DNA of 64,000 nt, from NCBI RefSeq assembly GCF_001634365.1, contig NZ_CP014578.1, positions 3,286,001-3,350,000 of the forward strand, given 5' to 3'. The notes below the pieces were generated by a model that was not told the origin of the DNA, did not search any database, and saw only the letters and a list, made by a program, of their open reading frames with translations. The position numbers and the translations under genes are program-made. Positions 16,361-29,454 of the stretch are shown here, piece after piece (positions within the stretch are counted from its first letter, which is position 1; each line of letters starts with the position of its first letter). Source of the stretch: Paraburkholderia phytofirmans OLGA172. GTDB lineage: Bacteria > Pseudomonadota > Gammaproteobacteria > Burkholderiales > Burkholderiaceae.

Positions 16361-17358
16361 TTCGCGCCCTCCCCTTTTTCGAGACGAAGCAGCATGATCT
16401 TCGAGATCGCCAGGACGATGAAAGTAATCACGAACAGGATCAACCCGAGTTCCATCAGCGCCGACGTATGCAGGCCCGGATCCGCTTCCGCGAATTCGTT
16501 GGCGAGCGCCGAGGTAATACTGTTGCCCGGCGAAAACAGCGAGACGTTATCGAGCAGGTTGGTGTTGCCGATCACGAAGGTCACCGCCATCGTTTCGCCG
16601 AGCGCGCGGCCGAGGCCGAGCATCACGCCGCCAATTACGCCGCTCTTGGTGAAAGGCAGCACGATCTTCCACATCACTTCCCAGGTCGTGCAGCCGATGC
16701 CGTACGCCGATTCCTTCAGGAGGACGGGCGTGACTTCGAACACGTCGCGCATCACCGCGGCGATGTACGGAATGATCATGATCGCGAGAATGACGCCCGC
16801 ACACAGAATACCGATGCCGATCGGCGCCCCCTGAAACAGCGCGCCGACGAACGGAATGCCGCCCAACACCGTGCCGAGGGGCTTTTCGAACCACGTCGCG
16901 AATATCGGGGCGAACACCAGCAGACCCCACATGCCGTAGACGATCGACGGGATCGCGGCGAGCAGTTCGATGGCGACACCGAGCGGACGGCGCAGCCATG
17001 CGGGCGCGAGTTCGGTTAGGAAAAGCGCGATGCCGAAGCTGACGGGCACCGCGATGATGAGCGCAATGAGCGAGGTCGCGATCGTGCCGTAAATGGGTAC
17101 CAATGCGCCGAATTGCTTGCTAGGTGGATCCCAGTCGGCGGTCCACAGGAACGCGAGGCCGAACTGCTTGATCGATGGCATGGAGGCGACGATCAGCGAC
17201 ACGATGATGCCGCCGAGCAGCAACAGCGTGACGATGGCGGCGAGACGGGCAAGGCCGCCGAAAATGATGTCGCCGGTGCGGCTAGGCGCTTTCTGCTGCG
17301 ACGCGCTGCCGGGCGGTGTCGACCTCGCCGCGCCAGACGCTAATTGGATATCGGACAT
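16357..17358 (-). CDS. pstC: Phosphate ABC transporter permease PstC
   Basis: A 333-residue permease with about six helices after a hydrophilic N-terminus of about 45 residues. The EAA-loop is seen in [30 protein letters not shown]. Start: MSDIQLASG at 17358; the in-frame extension to 17397 has no better ribosome site. A strong palindrome (17431-17460) separates it from pstS. Confidence 0.95.
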   Translation of the reverse strand: MSDIQLASGAARSTPPGSASQQKAPSRTGDIIFGGLARLAAIVTLLLLGGIIVSLIVASMPSIKQFGLAFLWTADWDPPSKQFGALVPIYGTIATSLIALIIAVPVSFGIALFLTELAPAWLRRPLGVAIELLAAIPSIVYGMWGLLVFAPIFATWFEKPLGTVLGGIPFVGALFQGAPIGIGILCAGVILAIMIIPYIAAVMRDVFEVTPVLLKESAYGIGCTTWEVMWKIVLPFTKSGVIGGVMLGLGRALGETMAVTFVIGNTNLLDNVSLFSPGNSITSALANEFAEADPGLHTSALMELGLILFVITFIVLAISKIMLLRLEKGEGAK

Positions 17359-17430
17359 GAGAGCCTGATGGACCTGTTTCCAGTTGCCGTATGACACTTA
17401 TCGTGCGGCGGATGGTGCTGGGGTAATGCC

Positions 17431-17460
17431 ATTGGCCGTCCTCGACTGAGGACGGCCAAT
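17431..17460 (-). terminator. Perfect palindrome between pstS and pstC
   Basis: ATTGGCCGTCCTC (17431-17443) is the exact complement of 17448-17460, with a four-base loop. It lies 33 bases after the pstS stop and has no U-run. In solute-binding-protein operons such hairpins usually stabilise the upstream mRNA and let only part of transcription through, giving more PstS than permease. Confidence 0.75.
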
Positions 17461-17493
17461 GTGTCGCGAGATGCCTACTGCCTGTTACGTCGC

Positions 17494-18525
17494 TTATTCA
17501 GCGATCGGCTTGCCCGCAGCGTCCTTCACCTTCGACTTCCACTGCGTACGGATTTCCGACACAACCGAATCCGGCAGCGAGATGTAGTCCAGATCGTTCG
17601 CGGCTTGCGTGCCGTTCTTGAACGCCCAGTCGAAGAACTTCAGCGTTTCGGTACCTTGCGGCGCCTTGTCCTGCGTCGTGTGCAGCAGCACGAACGTTGC
17701 GCCGACGATCGGCCATGCGTTCTTGCCCGGCTCGTTCGTAAGGATCTGGTAGAACGACTTCGACCAGTCCGCGCCCGCTGCCGCTGCCTTGAACGTGTCA
17801 GTCTTCGGCTCGACCACTGCACCCGACGAATTCTTCAGCGCGACGTACGTCATGTGGTTCTGCTTCGCGTACGCCCATTCGACGTAGCCGATTGCGCCCG
17901 GCAGACGTTGCACGAAGGCGGCGACGCCGTCGTTGCCCTTGCCGCCCGTACCCGTCGGCCAGCTGACCGTCGAGCCTTCGCCAACCTTCGACTTCCAGTC
18001 AGCGTTGACCTTCGACAGGTAGTTCGTCCAGATGAAGCTGGTGCCCGAACCGTCGGCGCGGCGAACCACGGCGATGTCGGTATCCGGCAGCTTGATCTTC
18101 GGGTTCAGCGCAACGATCGCCGGATCGTTCCACTTCTTGATTTTGCCCAAATAGATGTCGCCGAGCACTTCGCCCGACAGCGTCAGTTCAGCCGCCTTCA
18201 CGCCCGGCACGTTGATGACCGGCACCACGCCGCCGACTACCGTCGGGAACTGGAACAGGCCTTCCTTGGCGAGTTCCTCGTCCTTCAGCGGAGCGTCCGA
18301 ACCGGCGAAGTCGACGGTCTTCGCGACGATCTGCTTCACGCCACCCGACGAGCCAATACCCTGGTAGTTGACCTTGCCGCCGCCCGACTTCTGGTAGGCG
18401 TCAGCCCACTTCGTGTAGATCGGCGCTGCGAAGGTGCTGCCCGCGCCGGTGATGTCTGCGGCTTGCGCGGCGATCGCGAAAAGCGCGCCAGCGACGCCAG
18501 CGAACACGGTTTGCATCAATTTCAT
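17494..18525 (-). CDS. pstS: Periplasmic phosphate-binding protein PstS
   Basis: A 343-residue periplasmic protein with a cleavable signal peptide (residues 1-22, ending AIAAQAA). Phosphate-binding segments are readable: [15 protein letters not shown] (about 26-40), [19 protein letters not shown] and [12 protein letters not shown]. Start ATG 18525 follows GGAGG; an in-frame start at 18570 has no ribosome site. First gene of the pst-phoUBR operon, behind two Pho boxes. Confidence 0.95.
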   Translation of the reverse strand: MKLMQTVFAGVAGALFAIAAQAADITGAGSTFAAPIYTKWADAYQKSGGGKVNYQGIGSSGGVKQIVAKTVDFAGSDAPLKDEELAKEGLFQFPTVVGGVVPVINVPGVKAAELTLSGEVLGDIYLGKIKKWNDPAIVALNPKIKLPDTDIAVVRRADGSGTSFIWTNYLSKVNADWKSKVGEGSTVSWPTGTGGKGNDGVAAFVQRLPGAIGYVEWAYAKQNHMTYVALKNSSGAVVEPKTDTFKAAAAGADWSKSFYQILTNEPGKNAWPIVGATFVLLHTTQDKAPQGTETLKFFDWAFKNGTQAANDLDYISLPDSVVSEIRTQWKSKVKDAAGKPIAE

Positions 18526-18575
18526 GAGACCTCCAAGGGTGTGAGCGGTGTTAGCGAATAACATGAACACCGCGA

Positions 18576-18630
18576 AGCTTAGGGTCTCTTTGTGACAGTA
18601 ACGTGACTAACCGTGAAACGGATGTGACAG
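18576..18630 (-). promoter_or_regulatory. Two Pho boxes and -10 of the pst operon
   Basis: Reading leftward, CTGTCAC (18630-18624), four bases, GTTTCAC (18619-18613) form box one; TAGTCAC (18609-18603), four bases, CTGTCAC (18598-18592) form box two. Ten bases after box two lies TAAGCT (18581-18576), a weak -10. The pstS ATG is 51 bases further. Half-sites match CTGTCAY at 5-7 of 7 positions. Confidence 0.75.
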
Positions 18631-18738
18631 TTTGATTACTGATATGAAAGGCGCCCGAGCGGACGAATTGCCGGTTTAACGGAGTTGCAGGCGTCGAACT
18701 GCAGATTAGACGAAAAAGATGGGGCGCGAACGTTTGCT

Positions 18739-18850
18739 TGCGGGTGCGGGTGCGGGTGCGGGTGCGGGTGCGGGTGCGGGTGCGGGTGCGGGTGCGGGTG
18801 CGGGTGGGGTGCGGGTGCGGGTGCGGGTGCGGGTGCGGGTGCGGGTGCGG
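18739..18850 (+). repeat. Hexanucleotide tandem repeat (TGCGGG), 17 copies
   Basis: Eleven perfect TGCGGG units (18739-18804) are followed by one 5-base unit TGGGG (18805-18809), six more perfect units (18810-18845) and a partial one. Open frames through it encode only (Cys-Gly)n, (Ala-Gly)n or (Arg-Val)n. It lies between the end of glmM and the pstS promoter. Confidence 0.95.
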
Positions 18851-18871
18851 CGCCGCGCAGGGAACGGCAGG

Positions 18872-18916
18872 ATGGCGGTACGGGACGGCCTATTCAGAGC
18901 CGCCTCGTACCGCCAT
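18872..18916 (-). terminator. Hairpin after glmM
   Basis: ATGGCGGTACG (18872-18882) pairs perfectly with 18906-18916, and an inner GGC/GCC pairing extends the stem. It begins 13 bases after the glmM stop on the minus strand. No U-run follows, so termination strength is uncertain. Confidence 0.55.
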
Positions 18917-18929
18917 AGGCATGTGCAGC

Positions 18930-20288
18930 CTAGGCAGTAGCCTGCTTCACCGCCTCGGAGATCGTTTCGGCATGGTGAACCGCGTCGTCGACATTTTCCG
19001 CCTCCACCATCACCCGTAGAACGGGCTCTGTGCCCGAGGCGCGAATCAGCACGCGGCCGCGGCCGTTCAGCGCTTCCTCAGCCTTGCTGATGGCGCGGCG
19101 GATCGCGTCGCTGCCCTTCCAGTCCGCGCCGGGCTGCATCCGCACGTTGATCAGCTTCTGCGGGAACAGCGTGACGCCGTGGAGCAGTTCGGCGAGCGTT
19201 TTGTCGCTGCGCTTCATCGCGGCCAGCACCAGCAGGGCCGACACGATGCCGTCGCCGGTCGAATGGCGGTCAAGAGAGAGAATATGGCCGGAGCCTTCTG
19301 CGCCCAGTTGCCAGCCGTGGTCGCGCAACTGCTCGAGCACGTAACGGTCGCCCACCGCCGCGCGGACGAACTTCACGCCGGCTTCCTGCAGCGCGACTTC
19401 GACCGCCATGTTGGTCATCAAGGTGCCGACTGCGCCTTCGACTTTGCCGTCGGTCGCCATCCGGTCCTTGACCAGCACGTACAGCAACTCGTCGCCGTTA
19501 TACAGGCGGCCTGCCGCGTCCACGACCTGCAGCCGGTCGGCGTCGCCGTCGAGTGCGATGCCGAGGTCCGCATGGTTCGCGCGCACTGCGCGCACCAGCG
19601 CGTCCGGCGCGGTCGCGCCGACGCCGTCATTAATGTTGAAACCGTTCGGCGCGACGCCGATCGGAATCACGTCGGCACCGAGTTCATGGAACACGTGCGG
19701 CGCGACGTCGTACGCGGCACCGTGGGCGCAGTCGACCACCAGCTTCAGCCCGCGTAAGTCGAACGCTGCCGGAAAGGTGCTCTTGCAAAATTCGATGTAA
19801 CGTCCGGCTGCGTCGTCAAGGCGCCGTGCCTTGCCGAGTTGCTCGGAGGCCGCGCATGCGAGCGGCAGATCAAGTTGCTCTTCGATCTGCGATTCCACTT
19901 CGTCGGGCAGCTTGTTGCCGTCGGCGGAGAAGAATTTGATGCCGTTGTCGTAGTACGGGTTGTGCGACGCGCTGATCACGACGCCCGCGGCGAGCCGCAG
20001 CGCGCGCGTCAGATAGGCAATGCCAGGGGTCGGCATCGGCCCGGCCAGCATGACGTCGACGCCGGCCGCGGAAAAACCCGCTTCGAGCGCGGCCTCGAGC
20101 ATGTAGCCCGACACCCGCGTGTCTTTACCGATCAGCACGGTGGGCCGTGCGCCCGACCTCGCCCAGCGGTCCGCGCCCGCGAGCACTTTGCCGGCAGCGT
20201 AGCCGAGCCGCAATACAAACTCAGGCGTAATAGGCCCTTCGCCAACCTTGCCCCGAATCCCGTCCGTTCCGAAATAACGACGTGCCAT
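18930..20288 (-). CDS. glmM: Phosphoglucosamine mutase
   Basis: A 452-residue enzyme converting glucosamine-6-phosphate to glucosamine-1-phosphate on the way to UDP-GlcNAc for peptidoglycan and lipopolysaccharide. The phosphoserine loop [16 protein letters not shown] has the catalytic Ser at 108; the metal loop is DGDADR (about 248-253) and the sugar loop EGSGH (about 330). The last domain ends with [15 protein letters not shown]. Length is typical. Start ATG has AAGGAGG upstream. It follows folP on the minus strand, the common ftsH-folP-glmM order of proteobacteria. Confidence 0.95.
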   Translation of the reverse strand: MARRYFGTDGIRGKVGEGPITPEFVLRLGYAAGKVLAGADRWARSGARPTVLIGKDTRVSGYMLEAALEAGFSAAGVDVMLAGPMPTPGIAYLTRALRLAAGVVISASHNPYYDNGIKFFSADGNKLPDEVESQIEEQLDLPLACAASEQLGKARRLDDAAGRYIEFCKSTFPAAFDLRGLKLVVDCAHGAAYDVAPHVFHELGADVIPIGVAPNGFNINDGVGATAPDALVRAVRANHADLGIALDGDADRLQVVDAAGRLYNGDELLYVLVKDRMATDGKVEGAVGTLMTNMAVEVALQEAGVKFVRAAVGDRYVLEQLRDHGWQLGAEGSGHILSLDRHSTGDGIVSALLVLAAMKRSDKTLAELLHGVTLFPQKLINVRMQPGADWKGSDAIRRAISKAEEALNGRGRVLIRASGTEPVLRVMVEAENVDDAVHHAETISEAVKQATA

Positions 20289-20316
20289 CTTTTATGTTCC
20301 TCCTTCGCTTTTGGGT

Positions 20317-21216
20317 TCAGCCACGCGCGCGGCCGTGGTTCGCCGCGTCGCGCATGGCCGCCCATACTTTCAATGCATCTACAGTTTGCGCGACATCGTG
20401 CACGCGCAGAATTGCCGCACCACGCTCGGCGGCACACACCGCTGCGGCGATGCTGCCCGCGACGCGCTCCGGCGCCGGGCGTCCGACGACCGCGCCGACC
20501 ATCGACTTGCGCGACATGCCGGCGAGAATGGGGTACGGCGGCTCGGCCCGCGGCGCCGTGTCCGGCAGGTGCGCGAGCAGCGCGTAATTGTCTTCGACCA
20601 CCGCCTTGCCAAAGCCAAAGCCCGGATCCACGCTGATCCGCGCACGGGCAATGCCCGCCTGCTGCAGCGCCGCCACCCGTTCTTCGAGAAACTGCCGAAC
20701 CTCGCCCACCACGTCTTGATAGTCCGGCTCACGAAGTTGCATGGTCTGCGGCTCTCCGAACATATGCATCACGCACAAACCGCATTCGCTGTCGCGCACC
20801 GCGTCAACCGCACCGGGCATCCGGAAGCCCCAGATATCGTTGATCAGGTCGGCACCCGCGGCCAGCGCCCGGCGCATCACTTCCGGCTTGTACGTATCGA
20901 TCGACAGCGGCACATTCGCGCCGCGCAGTTGTTCGATCAGCGGGATCACCCGTTCCAGTTCTTCGTCGAGCGGCACGGGCGGCGCTCCCGGGCGGGTCGA
21001 CTCGCCACCGATGTCGATGATGTCCGCGCCGTCGAGCAGCATCAGTTCGGCCTGGCGCAGCGCATCGCCGCGCATCGCGTACTTGCCGCCGTCCGAAAAA
21101 GAATCGGGGGTGACGTTCAGGATGCCCATGACCAACGGGCGTTCAAAGGTCAGCTTGAAGCGGCCGCATTGCAGCGGTTCGGGGATGGGGAGAGAAGGAA
21201 ATTCGACTTTCGACAC
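20317..21216 (-). CDS. folP: Dihydropteroate synthase
   Basis: About 299 residues. It condenses 6-hydroxymethyl-dihydropterin pyrophosphate with p-aminobenzoate in folate synthesis and is the sulfonamide target. Signatures: VMGILNVTPDSFSDGG, DIIDIGGESTRPGAPPV and PGFGFGKAVVEDNYALLA plus a C-terminal LRVHDVAQTVDALKV. The start is uncertain: there is no ATG before the conserved core, so GTG at 21216 is chosen; GTG 21231 is possible. The longer frame to 21282 crosses the ftsH terminator and is rejected. Confidence 0.9.
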   Translation of the reverse strand: MSKVEFPSLPIPEPLQCGRFKLTFERPLVMGILNVTPDSFSDGGKYAMRGDALRQAELMLLDGADIIDIGGESTRPGAPPVPLDEELERVIPLIEQLRGANVPLSIDTYKPEVMRRALAAGADLINDIWGFRMPGAVDAVRDSECGLCVMHMFGEPQTMQLREPDYQDVVGEVRQFLEERVAALQQAGIARARISVDPGFGFGKAVVEDNYALLAHLPDTAPRAEPPYPILAGMSRKSMVGAVVGRPAPERVAGSIAAAVCAAERGAAILRVHDVAQTVDALKVWAAMRDAANHGRARG

Positions 21217-21245
21217 GTAGTGGTCAATCACATAAAACGGATAAA

Positions 21246-21278
21246 TGCAAAACGGGCCGGTGTGAAACACACCGGCCC
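21246..21278 (-). terminator. Intrinsic terminator between ftsH and folP
   Basis: GGGCCGGTGTG (21254-21264) pairs perfectly with 21268-21278 over a three-base loop; on the minus strand TTTT follows. It begins 22 bases after the ftsH stop. Confidence 0.7.
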
Positions 21279-21299
21279 GCACTTTCTACTGGTCGCCTA

Positions 21300-23189
21300 T
21301 CAGGCCGGCGCGGTCGCGCTGCCTGGCTTGACCTCGGTGCCCGGGCTGCCGCCCGATGAGGCGTCGCTCGCTGACGGCGGCGAACTCTTCGGCGAACGCG
21401 GCGGACGGCCTGCCATGATGTCGTTGATCTGATCGGCGTCGATCGTTTCCCACTCCATCAGTGCGGCGGTCATCGCTTCGACCTTGTCGCGGTTTTCATC
21501 CAACAGGCGCTTGGCGAGATTGTACTGCTCGTCCAGCACGCGGCGGATTTCCGCGTCGACCTTCTGCTGCGTCGCTTCCGAAATGGTGCGCGTGAAACCA
21601 CGGCCAAACGGCGTTGCGTCGTTTTCGTCGTCGACGTAGACCATCGGCCCGAGTGCGTCCGTCATACCGAAGCGAGCCACCATGGCGCGGGCCGTAGCCG
21701 TTGCCTTGTTGAAGTCGTCCGATGCGCCGGTGCTGATCAGGTTCAGGAACAACTCTTCCGCGACGCGGCCACCGAACAGGATCGCGAGGCGGTCCAGCAG
21801 GTAGTCTTTCGAATACGTTTCGTTGTCATGCTCCGGCAACTGCCACGTGACGCCCAGCGCACGGCCGCGCGGGATGATCGTGACCTTGTGCACCGGATCG
21901 GCCTTCGGCAACAGCTTGGCGATAACCGCGTGACCCGACTCGTGATACGCCGTAGCACGCTTCGATTCTTCGCGAATCACGGCCGACTTGCGCTCCGGAC
22001 CCATGAAGATCTTGTCCTTCGCGTCTTCGAAGTCGGTCATTTCGACGATGCGCTTGCCACGGCGAGCCGCGAACAGCGCTGCTTCGTTGACCAGGTTCGC
22101 CAGATCGGCGCCCGAGAAGCCCGGCGTGCCGCGCGCGATCACCGCTGCGTCGACGTCGTTCGAAATCGGCACCTTGCGCAGGTGGACCTTCATGATGTGC
22201 TCGCGACCGCGGATGTCCGGCAGACCCACGTACACCTGACGGTCGAAACGGCCCGGACGCAGCAGCGCCTTGTCCAGCACGTCCGAACGGTTCGTGGCAG
22301 CGATCACGATCACACCCGAGTTCGCTTCGAAGCCGTCCATCTCGACCAGCATCTGGTTCAAGGTCTGTTCGCGTTCGTCGTTACCGCCGCCCATGCCGGC
22401 GCCGCGATGACGGCCAACCGCGTCGATTTCGTCGATGAACACGATACACGGTGCATGCTTCTTGGCCTGCTCGAACATGTCGCGCACACGCGCCGCACCG
22501 ACACCGACGAACATTTCGACGAAGTCCGAACCCGAGATGCTGAAGAACGGCACCTTCGCTTCACCGGCGATAGCGCGCGCGAGCAACGTCTTACCGGTTC
22601 CCGGCGGCCCGACCAGCAGCACGCCACGCGGAATGCGCCCTCCCAGCTTCTGGAACTTCTGCGGATCGCGCAGGAAGTCGACCAGTTCGGAGACTTCTTC
22701 CTTGGCTTCGTCGCAACCGGCGACGTCGGTGAAATTGATTGCGTTGTTGTTTTCGTCGATCAGACGCGCACGGGATTTACCGAACGAGAACGCACCGCCT
22801 TTCCCGCCCCCCTGCATCTGTCGCATCATGTAGAACCAGAAGCCGATGATCAGGATCGTCGGTCCGAGGTAGTACAGCGCGGACACCAGCGCATTCGGTT
22901 CGTCATCAGCCTTGCCGCTCACCTGAACGCCATACTTCATCAGATCGCCGACCATCCAGATGTCGCCGGGCGACACGATCTGGTACTTCTGGCCGTCTGC
23001 TGGAGTGACCGTGAGGTTCCGCCCCTGGACAATGACGTTCTTGACTTTGCCGTTCTTCGCGTCGTCCATGAACTGCGAATAGGAAACGCCTTCCTGGACA
23101 CGGGGCTTGTCGAACTGCTTGAACACCGTAAACAGCACCAGTGCGATAACCAGCCACACTGCTGCCTTCGAAAACATATTGTTGTTCAA
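21300..23189 (-). CDS. ftsH: ATP-dependent zinc metalloprotease FtsH
   Basis: A 629-residue membrane AAA+ protease that degrades unneeded membrane proteins and regulators such as LpxC. Two membrane helices (about 8-24 and 104-122) flank a periplasmic domain; Walker A GPPGTGKT at 194-201, Walker B IVFIDEID, second region of homology with [19 protein letters not shown], and zinc site HESGH. The C-terminal tail is Pro/Ser-rich. The start is TTG (23189), supported by AAGGAG eight bases upstream; the in-frame ATG 23177 is 20 bases from it. Downstream of rlmE, as in E. coli. Confidence 0.95.
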   Translation of the reverse strand: MNNNMFSKAAVWLVIALVLFTVFKQFDKPRVQEGVSYSQFMDDAKNGKVKNVIVQGRNLTVTPADGQKYQIVSPGDIWMVGDLMKYGVQVSGKADDEPNALVSALYYLGPTILIIGFWFYMMRQMQGGGKGGAFSFGKSRARLIDENNNAINFTDVAGCDEAKEEVSELVDFLRDPQKFQKLGGRIPRGVLLVGPPGTGKTLLARAIAGEAKVPFFSISGSDFVEMFVGVGAARVRDMFEQAKKHAPCIVFIDEIDAVGRHRGAGMGGGNDEREQTLNQMLVEMDGFEANSGVIVIAATNRSDVLDKALLRPGRFDRQVYVGLPDIRGREHIMKVHLRKVPISNDVDAAVIARGTPGFSGADLANLVNEAALFAARRGKRIVEMTDFEDAKDKIFMGPERKSAVIREESKRATAYHESGHAVIAKLLPKADPVHKVTIIPRGRALGVTWQLPEHDNETYSKDYLLDRLAILFGGRVAEELFLNLISTGASDDFNKATATARAMVARFGMTDALGPMVYVDDENDATPFGRGFTRTISEATQQKVDAEIRRVLDEQYNLAKRLLDENRDKVEAMTAALMEWETIDADQINDIMAGRPPRSPKSSPPSASDASSGGSPGTEVKPGSATAPA

Positions 23190-23378
23190 AGCACCACTCC
23201 TTCACTTAGACGGGCGCCTACATTTGCCTTGCGGCACCACGAAAGCATTCTAATCCAGTCCGCAGACCCCTGCCATAAGGTTTCACTACCACAGAAATAG
23301 CGTAGCGGACCATCGGAGCGCCAATTTCCGGCGCCATGGGCACCTTATCGGCAGATGCGGGACCTTCCTGCAGCGCGC

Positions 23379-24041
23379 CTATGCGGGCCGCTTGAGATGC
23401 TTACCCAAAATAAATGTTTCTGACGACTTGTCCCGCGAGGCTTTCGGCTTGCGGGCCGCCACCACCTTGAACTGGCGCTTGAACTTTTCGACAATCTGGC
23501 TATAACCGCTGCCATGAAAACATTTGACTAAAAGGGCGCCATCCGGCTTCAGGTGGTTTTGCGCGAATTCCATCGCGATATCGCACAGATGCTCGATTCG
23601 CGCGGCATCCGCCACCGCCACTCCCGACAGGTTGGGCGCCATATCCGAAATTACAAGATCAACCTGGCGCTCCCCGACCAATTCTTCCAATTGGTGGAGA
23701 ACCGAGTCTTCGCGGAAGTCGCCCTGAATGAAATGGACGTCGGCGATCGGCTCCATCGGCAGTATGTCCAGCGCGATGATCGTGCCGTCGATGCCGCCCT
23801 CACGCTCGGCGTCGCGCTGCGACCCCTTGGCGAGCTTGTTGCGGGCGTACTGGCTCCAGCTGCCCGGCACCGAGCCGAGGTCGACGATCACCTGGCCTGG
23901 CCGGATCAGCTTGTCCTGCTCGTCGATTTCCTTCAGCTTGTAGGCTGCGCGGGCGCGATAGCCCTCCCGCTGCGCCATTTTGACGTACGGGTCGTTGATG
24001 TGATCATGCAACCACGCCGTGTTGAACTTGTTTTTTGCCAT
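23379..24041 (-). CDS. rlmE: 23S rRNA 2'-O-ribose U2552 methyltransferase RlmE
   Basis: A 220-residue SAM-dependent enzyme (RrmJ/FtsJ) that methylates U2552 in the peptidyl-transferase A-loop. The SAM-binding motif is [16 protein letters not shown] and the K-D-K-E catalytic set is visible in [33 protein letters not shown] and the C-terminal SSETFILG. A short insertion ([16 protein letters not shown]) follows the first motif compared with E. coli. Divergent from yhbY, upstream of ftsH. Confidence 0.95.
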   Translation of the reverse strand: MAKNKFNTAWLHDHINDPYVKMAQREGYRARAAYKLKEIDEQDKLIRPGQVIVDLGSVPGSWSQYARNKLAKGSQRDAEREGGIDGTIIALDILPMEPIADVHFIQGDFREDSVLHQLEELVGERQVDLVISDMAPNLSGVAVADAARIEHLCDIAMEFAQNHLKPDGALLVKCFHGSGYSQIVEKFKRQFKVVAARKPKASRDKSSETFILGKHLKRPA

Positions 24042-24223
24042 TAAAGGTGAACTCTTGCTGCGAAATGTGGCGCTTTAGGGGATAATACGCGGTTAATTCG
24101 CGCGGCCACCGCCAAAACTGGCAGTCATCCGCGATTCTGTTGTTCTGACGCGCCGCCCTGCGCTATTGGCCGAATCTCTCGGAAATGCAGGTGCCGCCAT
24201 TTTAGTCGAGTCTCCCACTTTCC

Positions 24224-24754
24224 ATGCCAGCCCTTAAAGTCTCTTCCGATCAACGCGCCGAATTGCGCTCCCAGGCACATGCGCTCAAACCGGTCGTGCT
24301 CGTCGGCGCCGAAGGCTTGACCGACGCTGTGCTGTCGGAGATCAAGGTCCACCTTGGCGCACATCAACTGATCAAAATCCGCGTGTTCGGCGACGAACGC
24401 GAAGAGCGCATCGCCATCTACGAACAGATCTGCGACACGCTGAACGCTGCGCCGATCCAGCATATCGGCAAGCTGCTGGTGATCTGGAAGCCGGAAGCCG
24501 CGGCACAACCCGCGGTGAAGGCCAAGCGCGGCGCCCTGCCGAGCGCCCGCGAAGCGGCTGTCGAAGCCAAACCGGGTAAAGGCCGCGCACCGCGCGTGGT
24601 CACGGTGGTGAAGCCCAGCGAAATTCCGATGCGCAAGCCGAAAGCAAAAGCGGTCGTGGTGCGCGGCAATGAACGCGTCACGCAAGGCGGCAACATCAAG
24701 CGCGCCAAGAAGCGCCAGACCAGCGCGAAGCGCGCGCATCAGTCGTCGAAGTAA
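24224..24754 (+). CDS. yhbY: CRM-domain RNA-binding protein YhbY
   Basis: A 176-residue protein. Residues 1-95 form the CRM (CRS1-YhbY) domain with the GxxG-type loop in VVLVGAEGLTDAVLSEI and the IRVFGDEREERIAIYEQICDTL helix; it binds pre-50S particles. Residues 96-176 are a Lys/Arg/Ala-rich basic tail (KAKAVVVRGN, KRAKKRQTSAKRAHQ) absent from the roughly 97-residue E. coli protein, plausibly an unstructured RNA-binding extension. Divergent from rlmE. Confidence 0.9.
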   Translation: MPALKVSSDQRAELRSQAHALKPVVLVGAEGLTDAVLSEIKVHLGAHQLIKIRVFGDEREERIAIYEQICDTLNAAPIQHIGKLLVIWKPEAAAQPAVKAKRGALPSAREAAVEAKPGKGRAPRVVTVVKPSEIPMRKPKAKAVVVRGNERVTQGGNIKRAKKRQTSAKRAHQSSK

Positions 24755-24875
24755 GCGAATGATGGAGGGTGCGGGCGGTGTCCGCACCTTGATGTGAACT
24801 GCTCGGGCCGCCTGGTTAGCCCTGCCAGGGCAACTCTACAGGCAAACCAGCTTGAGCAAGCTGTAACCGCACCAC

Positions 24876-25385
24876 TCAACTGGTTACTTTCCCCGCAGCG
24901 CTACGAGCGCCCTGCTCCGCTGTCAAGACGCCGACGCTCTCCGGTAGCTTCCACACCAGCGCCACGCCCAGCAGGCTTTCGATCAGGTAAAATAAACTCG
25001 ACACGCCGTGCAGGATGCCGAAGCGTGCCGCATAAGCCGAATGCCCGACATCGCTGCCCGCTTCCAGCGCGGCAATCCGCATTGCATTCATGAACGGCTG
25101 CAACGCAAAGTACCCCACCAGCACGCACACCAGCATACCCGCGATCAACCAGCGCAAACGACGATAAGCTTCGCTGCCGCGACGAACCAGCACGTTCGCC
25201 AGAACCAGCAGCAAAATGCCGCACACCGCGCCAAGCACGCCCTCGATGCGAAACAGCTGCGCCGCCACGGCGCCCGCCGTCATCCGGTCGAGCGATGTGA
25301 AGAGCACCGGCGCGACGGCATAGCCGATAGTCAGCAAACTACCGACCCACACCACCGTCAGCAGACGGAACAGTCGATGCGGCAT
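24876..25385 (-). CDS. DUF4149 membrane protein
   Basis: A 169-residue inner-membrane protein with about four hydrophobic helices (residues 5-25, 45-65, 75-95 and 130-150). The opening LFRLLTVVWVGSLLTIGYAVAPVLFTSLD is the DUF4149 signature; members are often found next to greA or yhbY and have no assigned function. The start may be ATG 25385 or a TTG at 25409 that overlaps the greA stop by four bases, which would couple translation. Confidence 0.8.
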   Translation of the reverse strand: MPHRLFRLLTVVWVGSLLTIGYAVAPVLFTSLDRMTAGAVAAQLFRIEGVLGAVCGILLLVLANVLVRRGSEAYRRLRWLIAGMLVCVLVGYFALQPFMNAMRIAALEAGSDVGHSAYAARFGILHGVSSLFYLIESLLGVALVWKLPESVGVLTAEQGARSAAGKVTS

Positions 25386-25405
25386 CAAGGACACCGGCGC
25401 CGCCT

Positions 25406-25882
25406 TCAAACGTAACTAACCGCGATGATTTCGTACTCGCGCACGCCGCCCGGCGCCTGCACCGACGCAACGTCGCCTTCCGACTTGCCGATCAATGCGC
25501 GCGCGATCGGCGAGCTGATCGAGATCAGACCGTGATCGATGTCCGCTTCGTCGTCGCCGACGATCTGATATTTGACAGACGCACCTGAATCCAGGTCTTC
25601 CAATTCGACGGTCGCGCCGAACACCACGCGGCCGTCCGCTTCCACCGCCGCCGGGTCGATCACCTGCGCGCCGGCCAGCTTCGATTCGATTTCGGCAATA
25701 CGGCCTTCGATGAAGCCCTGCTTTTCCTTCGCCGCGTCGTATTCCGCGTTCTCCGACAGATCGCCCTGGGCACGCGCTTCCGCGATCGAATTGATCACCG
25801 AGGGACGCTCAACCGATTTCAGGCGCTGCAATTCATCGCGCAACATTTCCGCGCCGCGCTTCGTCAATGGAACAGTGCTCAT
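25406..25882 (-). CDS. greA: Transcription elongation factor GreA
   Basis: A 158-residue factor, the usual length. The N-terminal coiled coil carries the acidic tip [14 protein letters not shown] whose Asp and Glu residues enter the RNA polymerase secondary channel and stimulate cleavage of backtracked RNA; the FKBP-like C-terminal domain reads [29 protein letters not shown]. Start [10 protein letters not shown] at 25882; the extension to 26008 runs through the carB terminator stem and is rejected. Confidence 0.95.
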   Translation of the reverse strand: MSTVPLTKRGAEMLRDELQRLKSVERPSVINSIAEARAQGDLSENAEYDAAKEKQGFIEGRIAEIESKLAGAQVIDPAAVEADGRVVFGATVELEDLDSGASVKYQIVGDDEADIDHGLISISSPIARALIGKSEGDVASVQAPGGVREYEIIAVSYV

Positions 25883-25907
25883 AAACAACTCTATGCAAAA
25901 AACAGCC

Positions 25908-26006
25908 GTAAAAAAAATCACCGCGGTTAAGTGCATTTCGCGAGGGCCAGAGCACCGGGGGAAACCCGGTGCCCAAAGCACCTGCGAAACGCCGCTTAAC
26001 CGCGGC
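25908..26006 (-). terminator. Large nested stem-loop with U-run between carB and greA
   Basis: On the minus strand CCGCGGTTAAG-type arms (26006-25995 and 25931-25921) pair, continue with GCGAAACGC against GCATTTCGC, and enclose an inner hairpin GCACCGGG/CCCGGTGC (25952-25972). A run of U follows at about 25919-25911. It can act as the carB terminator or as an attenuator in front of greA. Confidence 0.7.
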
Positions 26007-26035
26007 ACTTACATCTTGGACAGGTATTCGAAGCC

Positions 26036-29290
<3,255 letters not shown>

Positions 29291-29454
29291 AACGCTCTCG
29301 CTAATGTATTCCTGAATTCTTTCCGTCGGCGCGCGTCGTTTCACCGTTGCGCGCGCTCTGTTGTGTGCGGCTCGCCATGCTTCGCGCTGAGTGCGCCAAT
29401 CGCGTTGCGAGCCGCGCGCCGCCAGGGCGCTTCACAAGCTGCTTTACAAGCTAT

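Noticed and set aside
18739..18850. Hexamer array as a CRISPR or origin iteron set
   Set aside because: Unit is six bases with no spacers, no cas genes or replication genes nearby.
18685..18940. Open frames through the hexamer array encoding Cys-Gly, Ala-Gly or Arg-Val repeats
   Set aside because: Pure consequence of a stop-free hexanucleotide repeat; no ribosome site and no non-repeat domain.
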